55,868 nucleotides of DNA from NCBI GenBank assembly GCA_017502975.1, contig JAFVTV010000001.1, positions 1-55,868 on the forward strand. The letters are read 5' to 3'. The notes beneath the pieces were generated by a model. It saw only the letters and a program-made list of their open reading frames with translations. It was not told the DNA's origin and searched no databases. Made by a program: the position numbers and the translations under genes. Below, one piece after another: positions 1-7,496 of the stretch. How positions within the stretch are numbered: the stretch's first letter is position 1; every line of letters begins with the position of its first letter. This stretch comes from Clostridia bacterium (GTDB lineage: Bacteria > Bacillota > Clostridia > Oscillospirales > CAG-272).

Positions 1-43
1 TACGCAAAAACAGCGGTGGAACTCGAACCGCTGGTTTTGCGTA
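1..43. repeat. Long palindrome at the left edge
   Basis: Positions 1-17 and 27-43 are inverted copies that pair at 16 of 17 positions around a 9-base loop. The palindrome starts exactly at the first base of the window. It also lies where similarity of the minus-strand aldolase fragment to its family fades. Either a true structured repeat or an assembly/fold-back effect at a contig end would explain it. Confidence 0.7.
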
Positions 44-178
44 GATCGGGACCGAAGCAGAAAAGACCGTGGTGTGACCAAACAACTGCTTCAAACTCCT
101 CCATTTGCTTTGAGGTGGCAAAAGCGATTTCCGCGCCGATAGCTGCATATTTCTTTTTTTCGCATCACTGTAATGCAT
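1..178 (-). pseudogene. rhaD: Fragment like the C-terminal region of rhamnulose-1-phosphate aldolase
   Basis: The minus-strand frame open from about position 164 to the edge encodes a peptide with YAAIGAEIAFATSKQ, then VVWSHHGLFC and GPD. This resembles the late part of class II rhamnulose-1-phosphate aldolases, where a VVW-xx-HG-F block occurs near residue 210. The upstream two-thirds of such an enzyme is absent. A good ribosome binding site (GGGAGGA, near 184-192) and an ATG at 178 lie just upstream but in another frame. A single extra A in the seven-A run at 154-160 would join start and homology. After GPD the resemblance stops and the edge palindrome begins. It could be a decayed gene, or a gene with a homopolymer error. 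The aldolase cleaves rhamnulose-1-phosphate to DHAP and lactaldehyde, which fits the divergent AraC regulator beside it. The assignment is from memory of the family motif. Confidence 0.45.
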
Positions 179-390
179 CGCAAAAATCCTCCCTGTTTTT
201 CAAGATCCGCTTACGGTTTAACATATTTCACCAAGCAAAAAAGGTCTGTTGTTTTTTTGCAATATGCTTTTTTAATTAAATTTCATTATATAACTCTTCA
301 TGATTTTTTATAGATTTTTCATTTTTTGATTCAAAGCGAAATAATACAACTATGATTTTACAAAAATAGACCTTTTTTTAACAAAAGCAC
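179..390. other. AT-rich divergent intergenic region
   Basis: This region separates the aldolase-like fragment from the AraC-family gene. It holds a minus-strand TATAAT-like -10 (285-290) without a clear -35. It also holds two inverted copies of AGACCTTTTTT: 237-247 on the minus strand and 368-378 on the plus strand. The second ends 12 bases before the -35 of the regulator gene. These could be regulator binding sites, but only two copies are visible. Confidence 0.4.
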
Positions 391-419
391 TTGAAAACAA
401 TGTTTTTATATGCTATACT
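391..419 (+). promoter_or_regulatory. Sigma-A promoter of the AraC-family gene
   Basis: TTGAAA at 391-396 and TATACT at 414-419 are separated by exactly 17 bases, and a TG at 411-412 makes an extended -10. The start of the longest open frame (TTG at 391) coincides with the -35, so that start is excluded. Confidence 0.8.
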
Positions 420-471
420 AAATACATCAACCGCGAAAAACAGCTTGTTTTGTCAGAAGGAGGGGGTTACC

Positions 472-1443
472 GTGAAGTCTGAGATTCTTTCGCGTCTTGC
501 TTATATCAACGATGAGGAGCGACGCATCATTGAGGGCGAACAAAAGATCAACAAAAAACTCTATTCCGCTTTTACAAAGGAATTTATCATTAATCAGCAC
601 CGCCTTATGCAAGAAGATGAGCAGATCGCATTGCGACGTCACACACGCTTTACCGATTTCCCCTCCCACGGACACAACTATGTGGAAATGACCTATGTCT
701 GCTCGGGCGAGGTTACGCATGTTATCAAGCACCGCGAAGTAAAAATGCACGCAGGTGATGTGTTGCTTTTGAACCGACACACACAGCACAGCGTACGTAA
801 GACAGGTGAGGAGGACATTGCAATCAACGTGCTGCTTGCAACCGATTGCTTCCATTCCTTTGCCTCGGTGCTTCCCGCCTCCTCTCCCCTTTCCTCCTTC
901 ATGGCGGAAAACATTCGCTCTAACGGCGAAGCAGAATACATGCTCTTTTCTACCGAAGGTGTACCTCCCCTTGAAAATTTGTTTGAAAATCTTTGCTATG
1001 CTATGGTAGGCAACGATATTTTAAGCAATGAGATTTTGAAAACTACAGTTGCACTGATTCTGCGCCACTTTGCGGAGCTGCCTGAATGTATGATTACTGC
1101 GGCTCGCCACCGTTCCGATGCCGAGCTTTTACAGGCACGCATTGAGGAATACTTGCGTACAGAATTTCGCACCGCCACCTTGACAGAATTGGCTGAAAAA
1201 CTTGGACTTAGTGTTCCGTATCTTTCCAAGCGCGTACGCGAACTTTGCGGTATGACTTTTAGTCAACTTTTGCAGGAGGAGCGCTTTGAAGAATCAATCC
1301 GCTTACTTGAAACCACCGATCTGCCTGTTGGCGATATCATCATCGCCGTCGGATATGAAAATACAAGCTTTTTCCATAATCAATTCAAGGCACGCTACAA
1401 CTGTTCTCCCTTCAAATGGCGCAAATCACGCACAATAAAATAA
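472..1443 (+). CDS. AraC-family transcriptional regulator (cupin sensor plus HTH)
   Basis: A 323-residue regulator. An N-terminal cupin-like sugar-sensing domain is seen at about residues 60-130 (HGHNYVEM at 67-74, HAGDVLLL at 93-100). Two helix-turn-helix segments of the AraC/XylS domain follow at about 237-255 and 285-317, the second with the typical VGYENTSFFHNQFK signature. The GTG start at 472 is chosen because AGGAGGGGG lies just upstream and the promoter overlaps the longer frame. Family members of this layout bind direct repeats next to sugar-catabolism genes and activate on ligand binding. The divergent fragment resembling RhaD makes a RhaS/RhaR-like rhamnose regulator plausible, but the ligand is inferred from context only. 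It is monocistronic, ending at a strong terminator. Confidence 0.9.
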   Translation: MKSEILSRLAYINDEERRIIEGEQKINKKLYSAFTKEFIINQHRLMQEDEQIALRRHTRFTDFPSHGHNYVEMTYVCSGEVTHVIKHREVKMHAGDVLLLNRHTQHSVRKTGEEDIAINVLLATDCFHSFASVLPASSPLSSFMAENIRSNGEAEYMLFSTEGVPPLENLFENLCYAMVGNDILSNEILKTTVALILRHFAELPECMITAARHRSDAELLQARIEEYLRTEFRTATLTELAEKLGLSVPYLSKRVRELCGMTFSQLLQEERFEESIRLLETTDLPVGDIIIAVGYENTSFFHNQFKARYNCSPFKWRKSRTIK

Positions 1444-1460
1444 CAATTTTTACATTGATA

Positions 1461-1503
1461 AAAATACAGGGCACCTGCTTTTGCAGGTGCCCTGTATTTT
1501 TTC
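1461..1503. terminator. Bidirectional intrinsic terminator
   Basis: A perfect GC-rich stem (ACAGGGCACCTGC / GCAGGTGCCCTGT, loop TTTT) is flanked by A-run and T-run on either side. It serves the convergent AraC gene (plus) and the cysteine-rich gene (minus). Confidence 0.9.
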
Positions 1504-1523
1504 CTTTGATTGCCGTACAATAC

Positions 1524-2360
1524 TTATGAGTTACCGCAGCATCTGCCTCTGCCATTACCGTTGCCGTTGGAAACGGGAGCAGTATTGTTGGGACAAAACG
1601 CAGAGGTTGGGAAAGGCATTTGACGGAATGCGCCGCAGGGATCCTCATCAGCGACATCCGTACACTCCTTATCGGGCAAGCAAAATTCGGTTGCCTCAAC
1701 AAGCAACTGCCCATCGCGCACCAAACGGATGACCGAGAAAAGCCCAAGAGAAATGGTAAGATAGCGGTTGTCGCCATTTTGATCTCCGCCAAGCGCACCG
1801 CCAAGGCTATCTGCCACAACAGCGGGAATATCGCAGCAGCAACAACAGCAATGACAGTTACATTCCTCAAGAATACGTGCACCAAGCACCACGGGCTGTA
1901 CAACCTCAATGACTGCTTCGGGATTGTTATGCCCGCAGCAAACAGGCTCAGGCGCAGCGCAGAAATTATCGCAAGCCTTGCTGCGGAAAATGCTGACATT
2001 GCTTTGCCCACCAAAGAGTACTACGCGCTTTTCAAGCACAGCAATACCTTCAATGGTTTGAGATTGACCCATCGGTACACAAACCTCAAACTCGCACCGC
2101 ACGTAAAATCTTGCAAGCACCGTATAAAAACCGCTATTGAATTGTACAGGATCTACCGAAATATTGGAAGCCACGATCTCGGCACATTTCACACGAACAT
2201 TTCCCGTGCGGGCGATCAGCTCCTCGCCCCCGCAGGTAAGGAACACGCGAACATCCTCGAAGCAATCCCTATCACGGCAAGCATCGAGAATTCTTGAGGC
2301 TTCAATACCGAAGCGCTCCCCCGCGCCGTTCCCCGAACAGGAAAATCTATTATCTCCCAT
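1524..2360 (-). CDS. Cysteine-rich conserved protein of unknown function
   Basis: A 278-residue protein, start ATG at 2360 behind GAGGAGG (2372-2378); a longer frame to 2381 would place the start inside that site. The N-terminal two-thirds is ordinary and includes a segment with ACRDRDCFEDVRVFLT. From memory this recurs in Clostridia proteins of similar length and no known role. Residues 167-176 read CNCHCCCCCC, with six cysteines in a row, preceded by CCGH at 141-144. The tail is Asn/Gly-rich and ends RCCGNS. There is no signal peptide or membrane segment. Cys-dense, Gly/Asn-tailed proteins occur in spore coats and in metal binding; both are inference. A weak sigma-E/K-like CATAGGATA occurs upstream (minus, 2414-2422). 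Confidence 0.8.
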   Translation of the reverse strand: MGDNRFSCSGNGAGERFGIEASRILDACRDRDCFEDVRVFLTCGGEELIARTGNVRVKCAEIVASNISVDPVQFNSGFYTVLARFYVRCEFEVCVPMGQSQTIEGIAVLEKRVVLFGGQSNVSIFRSKACDNFCAAPEPVCCGHNNPEAVIEVVQPVVLGARILEECNCHCCCCCCDIPAVVADSLGGALGGDQNGDNRYLTISLGLFSVIRLVRDGQLLVEATEFCLPDKECTDVADEDPCGAFRQMPFPTSAFCPNNTAPVSNGNGNGRGRCCGNS

Positions 2361-2445
2361 AGGAAATTGGTTCCTCCTCAAAAAGATTTCAGAGCAATAC
2401 TGCTCTTCTGTATTATCCTATGAGGGGAATGTCGAATTTGACAAC

Positions 2446-4716
2446 TTATTGTAAAAGAAAGCGATATTTTTCCTCAAACACAAGGTACGACGCATCCTCG
2501 CGGATTGAAAGCAACAGCAATACATCCTCATTGGGGATCAAAACCGTGCCGATCTCACCTTCTCGCAAAATGATCTTATCATGCGGCACGGGCCCATGCG
2601 CGCCAAGAATGTAAAAATCAGACTTGAGATTGTCGACAGTGACACCGATCTCGCGCCGATATTCTGACATGGCGGCACTCTCATAATACAATATATCGTT
2701 TCCGAACGCAAATGTAAGCGCGAGGGCCGGCTCCTTTGAGCGTGACCGAAAAACAGGCTCACTGACATAAAACGCGCCATCCCCGAATACGGTAAGTGCG
2801 GTGTCATAAGAATATACACTCACCGCAATATTATGCGCGCTTGCAATTTCAAACAATGTCTCAAAAACAGTAAACTCATCCTCATTGCGCGGTTGGGGCA
2901 ACCAAAGCGCATAAATTGTTACACTGTCGCTAAAGCGTGCAAGCGCTGTCTTTTGCGCGCTGTGGTAATGGGTAAGCAGTAAAACATCAAGTGAGGTGGC
3001 GCCCTCCTCTTGCAGCAGTTGCCATCCTTCCTGCAGTTGCGTTGTGTTGCCACTCGAAAGATCACACAGTAACGCCCCGTCATTTCCAATGAAGCCAATG
3101 CTTTCATTTTTACCGCTGGTACGGTAAACCGCTACCAACTGATCTGCACTGAGAATTCTGCTGATCAGCAAGCAACAAACAAAGCCGATGACCAGCGCCA
3201 GCATAGGCGTAAAAGCAAGCCACCAACGCTTTTTCAGATCAATAAGCAGTAAAACAACCGCCAAAGCAACACAAGGTATCACAAGATACGGCAAAAAATC
3301 ATATTGCAGGGAAATTACAGTATCAGGCTTCGCAAAAACCGATGTAAGCCAAAGAATAAGATTGCCTAACGCCCGACAGGCAAATGCAAACGGCGCTACG
3401 GGATACAGAAGCAGCACGCCAAGTCCCAGAAGCAAAAACGGAGCGGCAAGCGGAATCAGTATAAGGTTTGAGATTGGTGTGATTGTGGCAATTTCACCAA
3501 ACGTGAGCCACTGCACAGGAAATATCGCAAATCCCGCAAACAGTGTAATCATCAAAGAGGAGATGACAAAGCGAATGCATTTTAAAAGCACGCCCCGCTT
3601 CCCCTTTTGTTTGGGAAAAATCGACAACAGCCCCGCTTGTGCTTTGCCAAATGCAAGAATACCAAAGGTTGCAAGCATAGTGAGTTGATACGAAGTGCTA
3701 AAAACAGCATAAGGCTGCCACATAAGGATCAGCGTTGCCACAAGAAAGAGGGAGGTTAGCGCATCTGCACGGTTTTTCATAAAAAACGCAAGATAAACAA
3801 GCATTAGCATCAAAACAGCGCGCATGGCAGATAGCGTACAGCCTGTAAGCAAGAGATATCCAAGCATGAAAAGCATGATAAAAGCAAGGCGAACCCTTTT
3901 GCGTGCGCCAAACGCATATAGCAGTCTTTCCAAAATACCGGCTAAAATGCCGATGTGTAATCCGCTAAGCGCCAAAAGGTGCATGACTCCCGCGCGCTGA
4001 AAATTTCGCGTGGTCGTGGCGCTAAGCCCATCACGCGCACCAAGCAGCATGGCATTTAAAAGATTTCCTGCCTCTCCATCAACCGCTGAATTTATGCTTG
4101 TGCAAAGCTGTATGCGAGCATTCTCAAACCAATTCAACGCCTTGCTTGAGGTGTGATCAAGCAGCACAAGATCCTTAGCAGATTCCTTCAGCAAAATCAC
4201 ACTGCAGCCACTTGCTTTATATTGATAATGCTGATTTTTGTAATAGTTTGCATAGGTGAGCGGCATTACCTGAAAGGTTCCCGAAACCTTGTCCCCACGG
4301 TAAAAAGGAGAGGCAAAATCCATAAGCAATACGGCTTTCCCGGTGCATGCTTCCCCCTCCAGCGTTTCTAGTCGAACGATCAATTCAGCAGAATATCCGT
4401 TTGTGTGGGAAACCTCCTCCACTGTAAATACAGCCGTAACCTGTGTTCCAACACAGGCGGTGAGCGCCTCGGTTTGCTTTTTGTATAATGTGCTTCTAAA
4501 AATACCAAGCAAAATGCCAAGTGCCAAAAGTAAAATATATATTTTGGTATAGGAATACCCTCGCAGAACAAGCAGAGCAAGAAAAACAAGAAAAACAATT
4601 GTAGCTGCCAATATAAGCACAGTATTGATGGTAGTATAAACAAATAAACCCAGCACAACCGCCACGATACAAAGACAGCACGCGGCAGCCAAAGGCCGTT
4701 TTACAAATATTGCCAC
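2446..4716 (-). CDS. comEC: ComEC/Rec2 DNA-uptake channel with degenerate C-terminal MBL domain
   Basis: A membrane protein of about 756 residues forming the inner-membrane channel through which single-stranded DNA enters during transformation. In order: three N-terminal helices, an OB-like extracytoplasmic region (about 85-190), the multi-helix competence domain with the hallmark ALSGLHIGI near residue 255, then a soluble C-terminal metallo-beta-lactamase-fold domain. In the last domain the metal-binding motif expected as HxHxDH reads THYHSAQK near residue 585, so the Asp and final His are missing and nuclease activity is doubtful. The start is uncertain: GTG at 4728 has AAGG directly against it, while GTG at 4716 has GGTGG about 8 bases upstream and is preferred. 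No comEA is nearby. Confidence 0.92.
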   Translation of the reverse strand: MAIFVKRPLAAACCLCIVAVVLGLFVYTTINTVLILAATIVFLVFLALLVLRGYSYTKIYILLLALGILLGIFRSTLYKKQTEALTACVGTQVTAVFTVEEVSHTNGYSAELIVRLETLEGEACTGKAVLLMDFASPFYRGDKVSGTFQVMPLTYANYYKNQHYQYKASGCSVILLKESAKDLVLLDHTSSKALNWFENARIQLCTSINSAVDGEAGNLLNAMLLGARDGLSATTTRNFQRAGVMHLLALSGLHIGILAGILERLLYAFGARKRVRLAFIMLFMLGYLLLTGCTLSAMRAVLMLMLVYLAFFMKNRADALTSLFLVATLILMWQPYAVFSTSYQLTMLATFGILAFGKAQAGLLSIFPKQKGKRGVLLKCIRFVISSLMITLFAGFAIFPVQWLTFGEIATITPISNLILIPLAAPFLLLGLGVLLLYPVAPFAFACRALGNLILWLTSVFAKPDTVISLQYDFLPYLVIPCVALAVVLLLIDLKKRWWLAFTPMLALVIGFVCCLLISRILSADQLVAVYRTSGKNESIGFIGNDGALLCDLSSGNTTQLQEGWQLLQEEGATSLDVLLLTHYHSAQKTALARFSDSVTIYALWLPQPRNEDEFTVFETLFEIASAHNIAVSVYSYDTALTVFGDGAFYVSEPVFRSRSKEPALALTFAFGNDILYYESAAMSEYRREIGVTVDNLKSDFYILGAHGPVPHDKIILREGEIGTVLIPNEDVLLLLSIREDASYLVFEEKYRFLLQ

Positions 4717-4800
4717 ATCTTGCTCCACCTTTCAATATAATATATTATTATACTTTTTTCGACACAAAAAGTCAACCGGCATACAATTTCAAGAAAGTGC

Positions 4801-4829
4801 TTGACAAATTTAATTTTACTATATATAAT
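4801..4829 (+). promoter_or_regulatory. Perfect consensus sigma-A promoter of the acyl carrier protein gene
   Basis: TTGACA (4801-4806) and TATAAT (4824-4829) with a 17-base spacer, both hexamers exact. The initiation codon follows 28 bases after the -10, behind TTGGAGG. Confidence 0.93.
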
Positions 4830-4857
4830 ATAGATAATAACTTTTGGAGGACTATTT

Positions 4858-5079
4858 ATGTTTGATAAAGTAAAGCAAATTTTGATTGACGAATTGCAGC
4901 TTGATGAAAGCGAGATCACGCTTGACGCGGAGCTCTCGAAGGATCTTGGCATCAACTCGATTGAACTTGCCGATCTTATCATGATGTGTGAGGAGCAATT
5001 TGGCATTGAGATCTCAGAGGATGATGCCAATGAGTTTGTTACCGTCAATGACATTGTGAACTATCTTGAAAAACTTTAA
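4858..5079 (+). CDS. Stand-alone acyl carrier protein
   Basis: A 73-residue acidic protein of typical ACP size. The phosphopantetheine attachment site is Ser34 in DLGINSIELADL, the start of helix II, where most fatty-acid ACPs have DSL. The four-helix pattern, with hydrophobic positions in MFDKVKQIL and in the last helix, is intact. It has its own consensus promoter, ribosome binding site (GGAGG, 4846-4850) and terminator, and no fatty-acid, polyketide or D-alanylation gene is adjacent. It could be the housekeeping fatty-acid ACP placed alone, or a second ACP loading lipoteichoic acid or a special product. Sequence alone does not separate these. Confidence 0.92.
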   Translation: MFDKVKQILIDELQLDESEITLDAELSKDLGINSIELADLIMMCEEQFGIEISEDDANEFVTVNDIVNYLEKL

Positions 5080-5090
5080 TTTTGAACACT

Positions 5091-5135
5091 AAAAGGCGCA
5101 CGAGCACTGCTTGTGCGCCTTTTGGTTATATTTTT
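5091..5135 (+). terminator. Intrinsic terminator of the acyl carrier protein gene
   Basis: The inverted arms AAAAGGCGCACGAGCA and TGCTTGTGCGCCTTTT (5091-5123, one G-T wobble) are followed by GGTTATATTTTT. Confidence 0.85.
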
Positions 5136-5171
5136 AAAGATCCTCACCTATATTTCAATGAGGTGAGAATT

Positions 5172-5879
5172 ATGTTTAAGAAATGGTCGTTTCCGGCGTT
5201 TTTTAGTTTATTTTTAGCGATATCCCTTCTTTTCTCCGCGCTATCCTTCACTTTCTTAAAGGATAGTAAGGATCTACAAACAAATGCTGTCGCGCGCGAG
5301 GAACGCGTAATCGTGATCGATGCCGGGCACGGTGGCATTGACGGCGGGGCAACGGGTGCGAACGGTGTGACGGAAAAGGATCTTAATTTAGCAGTTGCAA
5401 GCAAACTTGCCGCACTTTTTCGCATGGCAGGCTATACAGTAGTAGAAACACGCACAACTGATGTTTCGCTTGCCGATGCAGATGCCAAAAAGGGGCATGT
5501 AAAGCAATCGGATCTCACCAACCGCCTAAAGATTTCAAACCAATATCCCCAAAGCATTTTGATCAGTATCCACATGAACACCTATCCCGGTGTCGCATGC
5601 AGTGGACTTCAGGTCTGGTATTCACAAAACAACGATCTTTCCGCTGAGCTCGCCAATGCTGTACAAGGCGGTGTGAAATCGGTATTGCAACCGCAAAACA
5701 ATCGAAAGACCAAGGTAGCAATCACCTCCATTTATCTTTTGCGCCATGCGGAAAATCCCGCCATCCTTATCGAGTGCGGCTTTATTTCTAATCTTGAGGA
5801 ATGTGAAAGGCTTGCCACCCCCTCCTATCAAAAGGAGCTTGCACTTGCAATTTTTACTTCTCTGCACAAAAAAATCTAA
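5172..5879 (+). CDS. cwlD: N-acetylmuramoyl-L-alanine amidase, CwlD-like
   Basis: A 235-residue Amidase_3-family enzyme cleaving the bond between N-acetylmuramic acid and L-alanine in peptidoglycan. An uncleaved-signal-type hydrophobic segment (about residues 7-28) anchors it outside. The zinc ligands are His53 (DAGHGG), Glu68 (VTEKDLNL) and His134 (SIHMN), and the catalytic Glu201 lies in ILIECGF, so all are present. Length and single-anchor layout match CwlD, which makes muramic-delta-lactam in spore cortex; a vegetative amidase is the alternative. The ATG at 5172 behind GAGGTGAG is chosen over a longer frame running back through the terminator of the preceding gene. No promoter is obvious between that terminator and the start. 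Confidence 0.88.
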   Translation: MFKKWSFPAFFSLFLAISLLFSALSFTFLKDSKDLQTNAVAREERVIVIDAGHGGIDGGATGANGVTEKDLNLAVASKLAALFRMAGYTVVETRTTDVSLADADAKKGHVKQSDLTNRLKISNQYPQSILISIHMNTYPGVACSGLQVWYSQNNDLSAELANAVQGGVKSVLQPQNNRKTKVAITSIYLLRHAENPAILIECGFISNLEECERLATPSYQKELALAIFTSLHKKI

Positions 5880-5887
5880 AACGGCAC

Positions 5888-5916
5888 TTGCGAGAATACC
5901 AAAAGAATGTTATACT
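5888..5916 (+). promoter_or_regulatory. Sigma-A promoter of radA
   Basis: TTGCGA (5888-5893), a 17-base spacer, then TATACT (5911-5916). The elements lie between the amidase stop codon and the radA ribosome binding site CGGAGG. Confidence 0.75.
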
Positions 5917-5944
5917 ACTAACAGTAATATCATCGGAGGTTCAA

Positions 5945-7345
5945 ATGAAGGGTCTTAAAACGATTTACGTTTGTTCTGAATGTGGATATAGATCGCCCAA
6001 ATGGATGGGAAAATGCACGGCTTGCGGCGCTTGGAACAGCTTTGTTGAGGATGTGCTCGAGGAGGAGAAAAAGACCTCTGCGGGGGCTGCACGCCACGCT
6101 TTGACAGCACGCTCGGGTGAGCAACGTGCCACACCTTATCAAGAGCTTGAAATGCCCTCATATATTCGTACAGCAACCGGTCTTGCCGAACTTGACCGCG
6201 TGCTTGGCGGGGGCTTGGTGCTTGGGTCTGTGGTGCTGCTTTCGGGCGAGCCCGGTATTGGAAAATCCACACTTTTAATGCAGATCTCCGACATTCTCGG
6301 TGCGCACCGTCGCGTGCTTTATATTTCGGGCGAGGAGTCGAGCGGTCAATTAAAGCTGCGCGCCCAGCGCCTTGGCGTGCGCGGAGATAATTTATCCATC
6401 CTCACGGAAACCAACATTGAAAAAATCCTTGCCGAGGTCGATCGCGTAAAGCCCGATGTGGCAATTGTAGATTCCATTCAAACAATATATAGCGATAGCA
6501 TCGCCTCCACCGCGGGTGCTGTTACCCAAGTGCGTGAAACGGCACTTGCTCTTATCAACAAAGCGAAAGCCGACAACATTTCGGTCATATTGGTTGGTCA
6601 TGTCAATAAGGAAGGCAGCATTGCCGGCCCTAAGATCCTTGAGCATATGGTGGATGCAGTGCTCTATTTTGAAGGCGAGCGTCAACAGACCTACCGCATC
6701 ATTCGTGCCATTAAAAACCGCTACGGCTCTACCAATGAGATCGGTGTGTTTGAAATGACAGATGAGGGACTTTGTGAGGTACAAAACCCCTCAGAAATGC
6801 TACTTGCGGGCAGACCGCAAAACACCTCGGGTAACTGTGCAGTTTGTACTATGGAGGGCACACGACCGCTGATTGCAGAAATTCAGGCACTTGTCAGTGC
6901 CACTGCCTTTCCCGCCCCTCGCCGCACCTCAAACGGCATTGACTACAACCGCCTTTGCCTGATACTTGCCGTGCTTGAAAAGCGCCTTGGACTTCGCTTT
7001 TCCGCAAATGATGTTTATATCAATGTCATTGGTGGCATGCGCCTTGATGAGCCCGCCTCAGATCTTGCGGTTGCCATGGCTCTCATTTCCTCCCTTACGG
7101 ATCGCGCGGTGCCTGATGATCTCATTGCAATCGGCGAGCTTGGGCTTTCGGGTGAGTGCCGTGCGGTTTCGGGGCTGGAGTACCGTGTAAAGGAAGCGGC
7201 ACGCCTTGGTTTTCGGCGCGCTGTTGTTCCCTGTCGCAATCTTGAAAAAAGACAACTCAAGGCTGGGATCGAGCTGATACCGATCAAAAGCATTTTCGAG
7301 ATCTTAAAGCTGCTTAGTCCCATCGATAAAAAGGAAATGCAATAA
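5945..7345 (+). CDS. radA: DNA repair protein RadA/Sms
   Basis: A 466-residue cytoplasmic ATPase that promotes branch migration during homologous recombination and transformation. A four-cysteine zinc finger (CSECG and CTACG, about residues 9-28) opens the protein. The RecA-like core follows, with Walker A GEPGIGKST near residue 101 and the RadA-specific KNRYGS near 257. A C-terminal Lon-protease-like domain carries no catalytic role in the family. The ATG at 5945 behind CGGAGG is used; a longer frame would start inside the promoter. It has its own promoter and terminator. A comEC gene lies 1.2 kb upstream, but the two are divergent and not one operon. Confidence 0.97.
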   Translation: MKGLKTIYVCSECGYRSPKWMGKCTACGAWNSFVEDVLEEEKKTSAGAARHALTARSGEQRATPYQELEMPSYIRTATGLAELDRVLGGGLVLGSVVLLSGEPGIGKSTLLMQISDILGAHRRVLYISGEESSGQLKLRAQRLGVRGDNLSILTETNIEKILAEVDRVKPDVAIVDSIQTIYSDSIASTAGAVTQVRETALALINKAKADNISVILVGHVNKEGSIAGPKILEHMVDAVLYFEGERQQTYRIIRAIKNRYGSTNEIGVFEMTDEGLCEVQNPSEMLLAGRPQNTSGNCAVCTMEGTRPLIAEIQALVSATAFPAPRRTSNGIDYNRLCLILAVLEKRLGLRFSANDVYINVIGGMRLDEPASDLAVAMALISSLTDRAVPDDLIAIGELGLSGECRAVSGLEYRVKEAARLGFRRAVVPCRNLEKRQLKAGIELIPIKSIFEILKLLSPIDKKEMQ

Positions 7346-7350
7346 GTAAC

Positions 7351-7396
7351 GCAAGGCACGGCATCCCTAATCAGTTGTCGTGTCTTGCTGTTTTTA
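7351..7396 (+). terminator. Intrinsic terminator of radA
   Basis: Arms GCAAGGCACGGCA (7351-7363) and TGTCGTGTCTTGC pair with two G-T wobbles and are followed by TGTTTTT. Confidence 0.8.
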
Positions 7397-7454
7397 AAGT
7401 TTACAATTACTTCAAATAAATTGTTAAAATATACCACCCTCAACCTTTGAATTA

Positions 7455-7463
7455 TGGTATAAT
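7455..7463 (+). promoter_or_regulatory. Extended -10 promoter of the first MBL-fold gene
   Basis: TGGTATAAT is an extended -10 with an exact TATAAT, 33 bases before the start codon. No good -35 is found at 17 bases, as expected for extended -10 promoters. The paralogue downstream has the same architecture. Confidence 0.65.
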
Positions 7464-7496
7464 AAAGAAGAATTTAAAACAAAAGCGAGGATTTTT

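Noticed and set aside
1-43. T-arm-like GGTTCGAGTTCC on the minus strand suggesting a tRNA end
   Set aside because: The flanking bases form one long palindrome and no acceptor, D-arm or anticodon arm can be built from the adjacent sequence.
16-279. Plus-strand open frame of 87 codons at the left edge
   Set aside because: No ribosome binding site, no recognisable family pattern, and it runs opposite the aldolase-like fragment.
2390-2406. AGAGCA/TGCTCT hairpin downstream of comEC as a terminator
   Set aside because: Stem of six pairs only, and the T-run on the minus strand is displaced; too weak to call.
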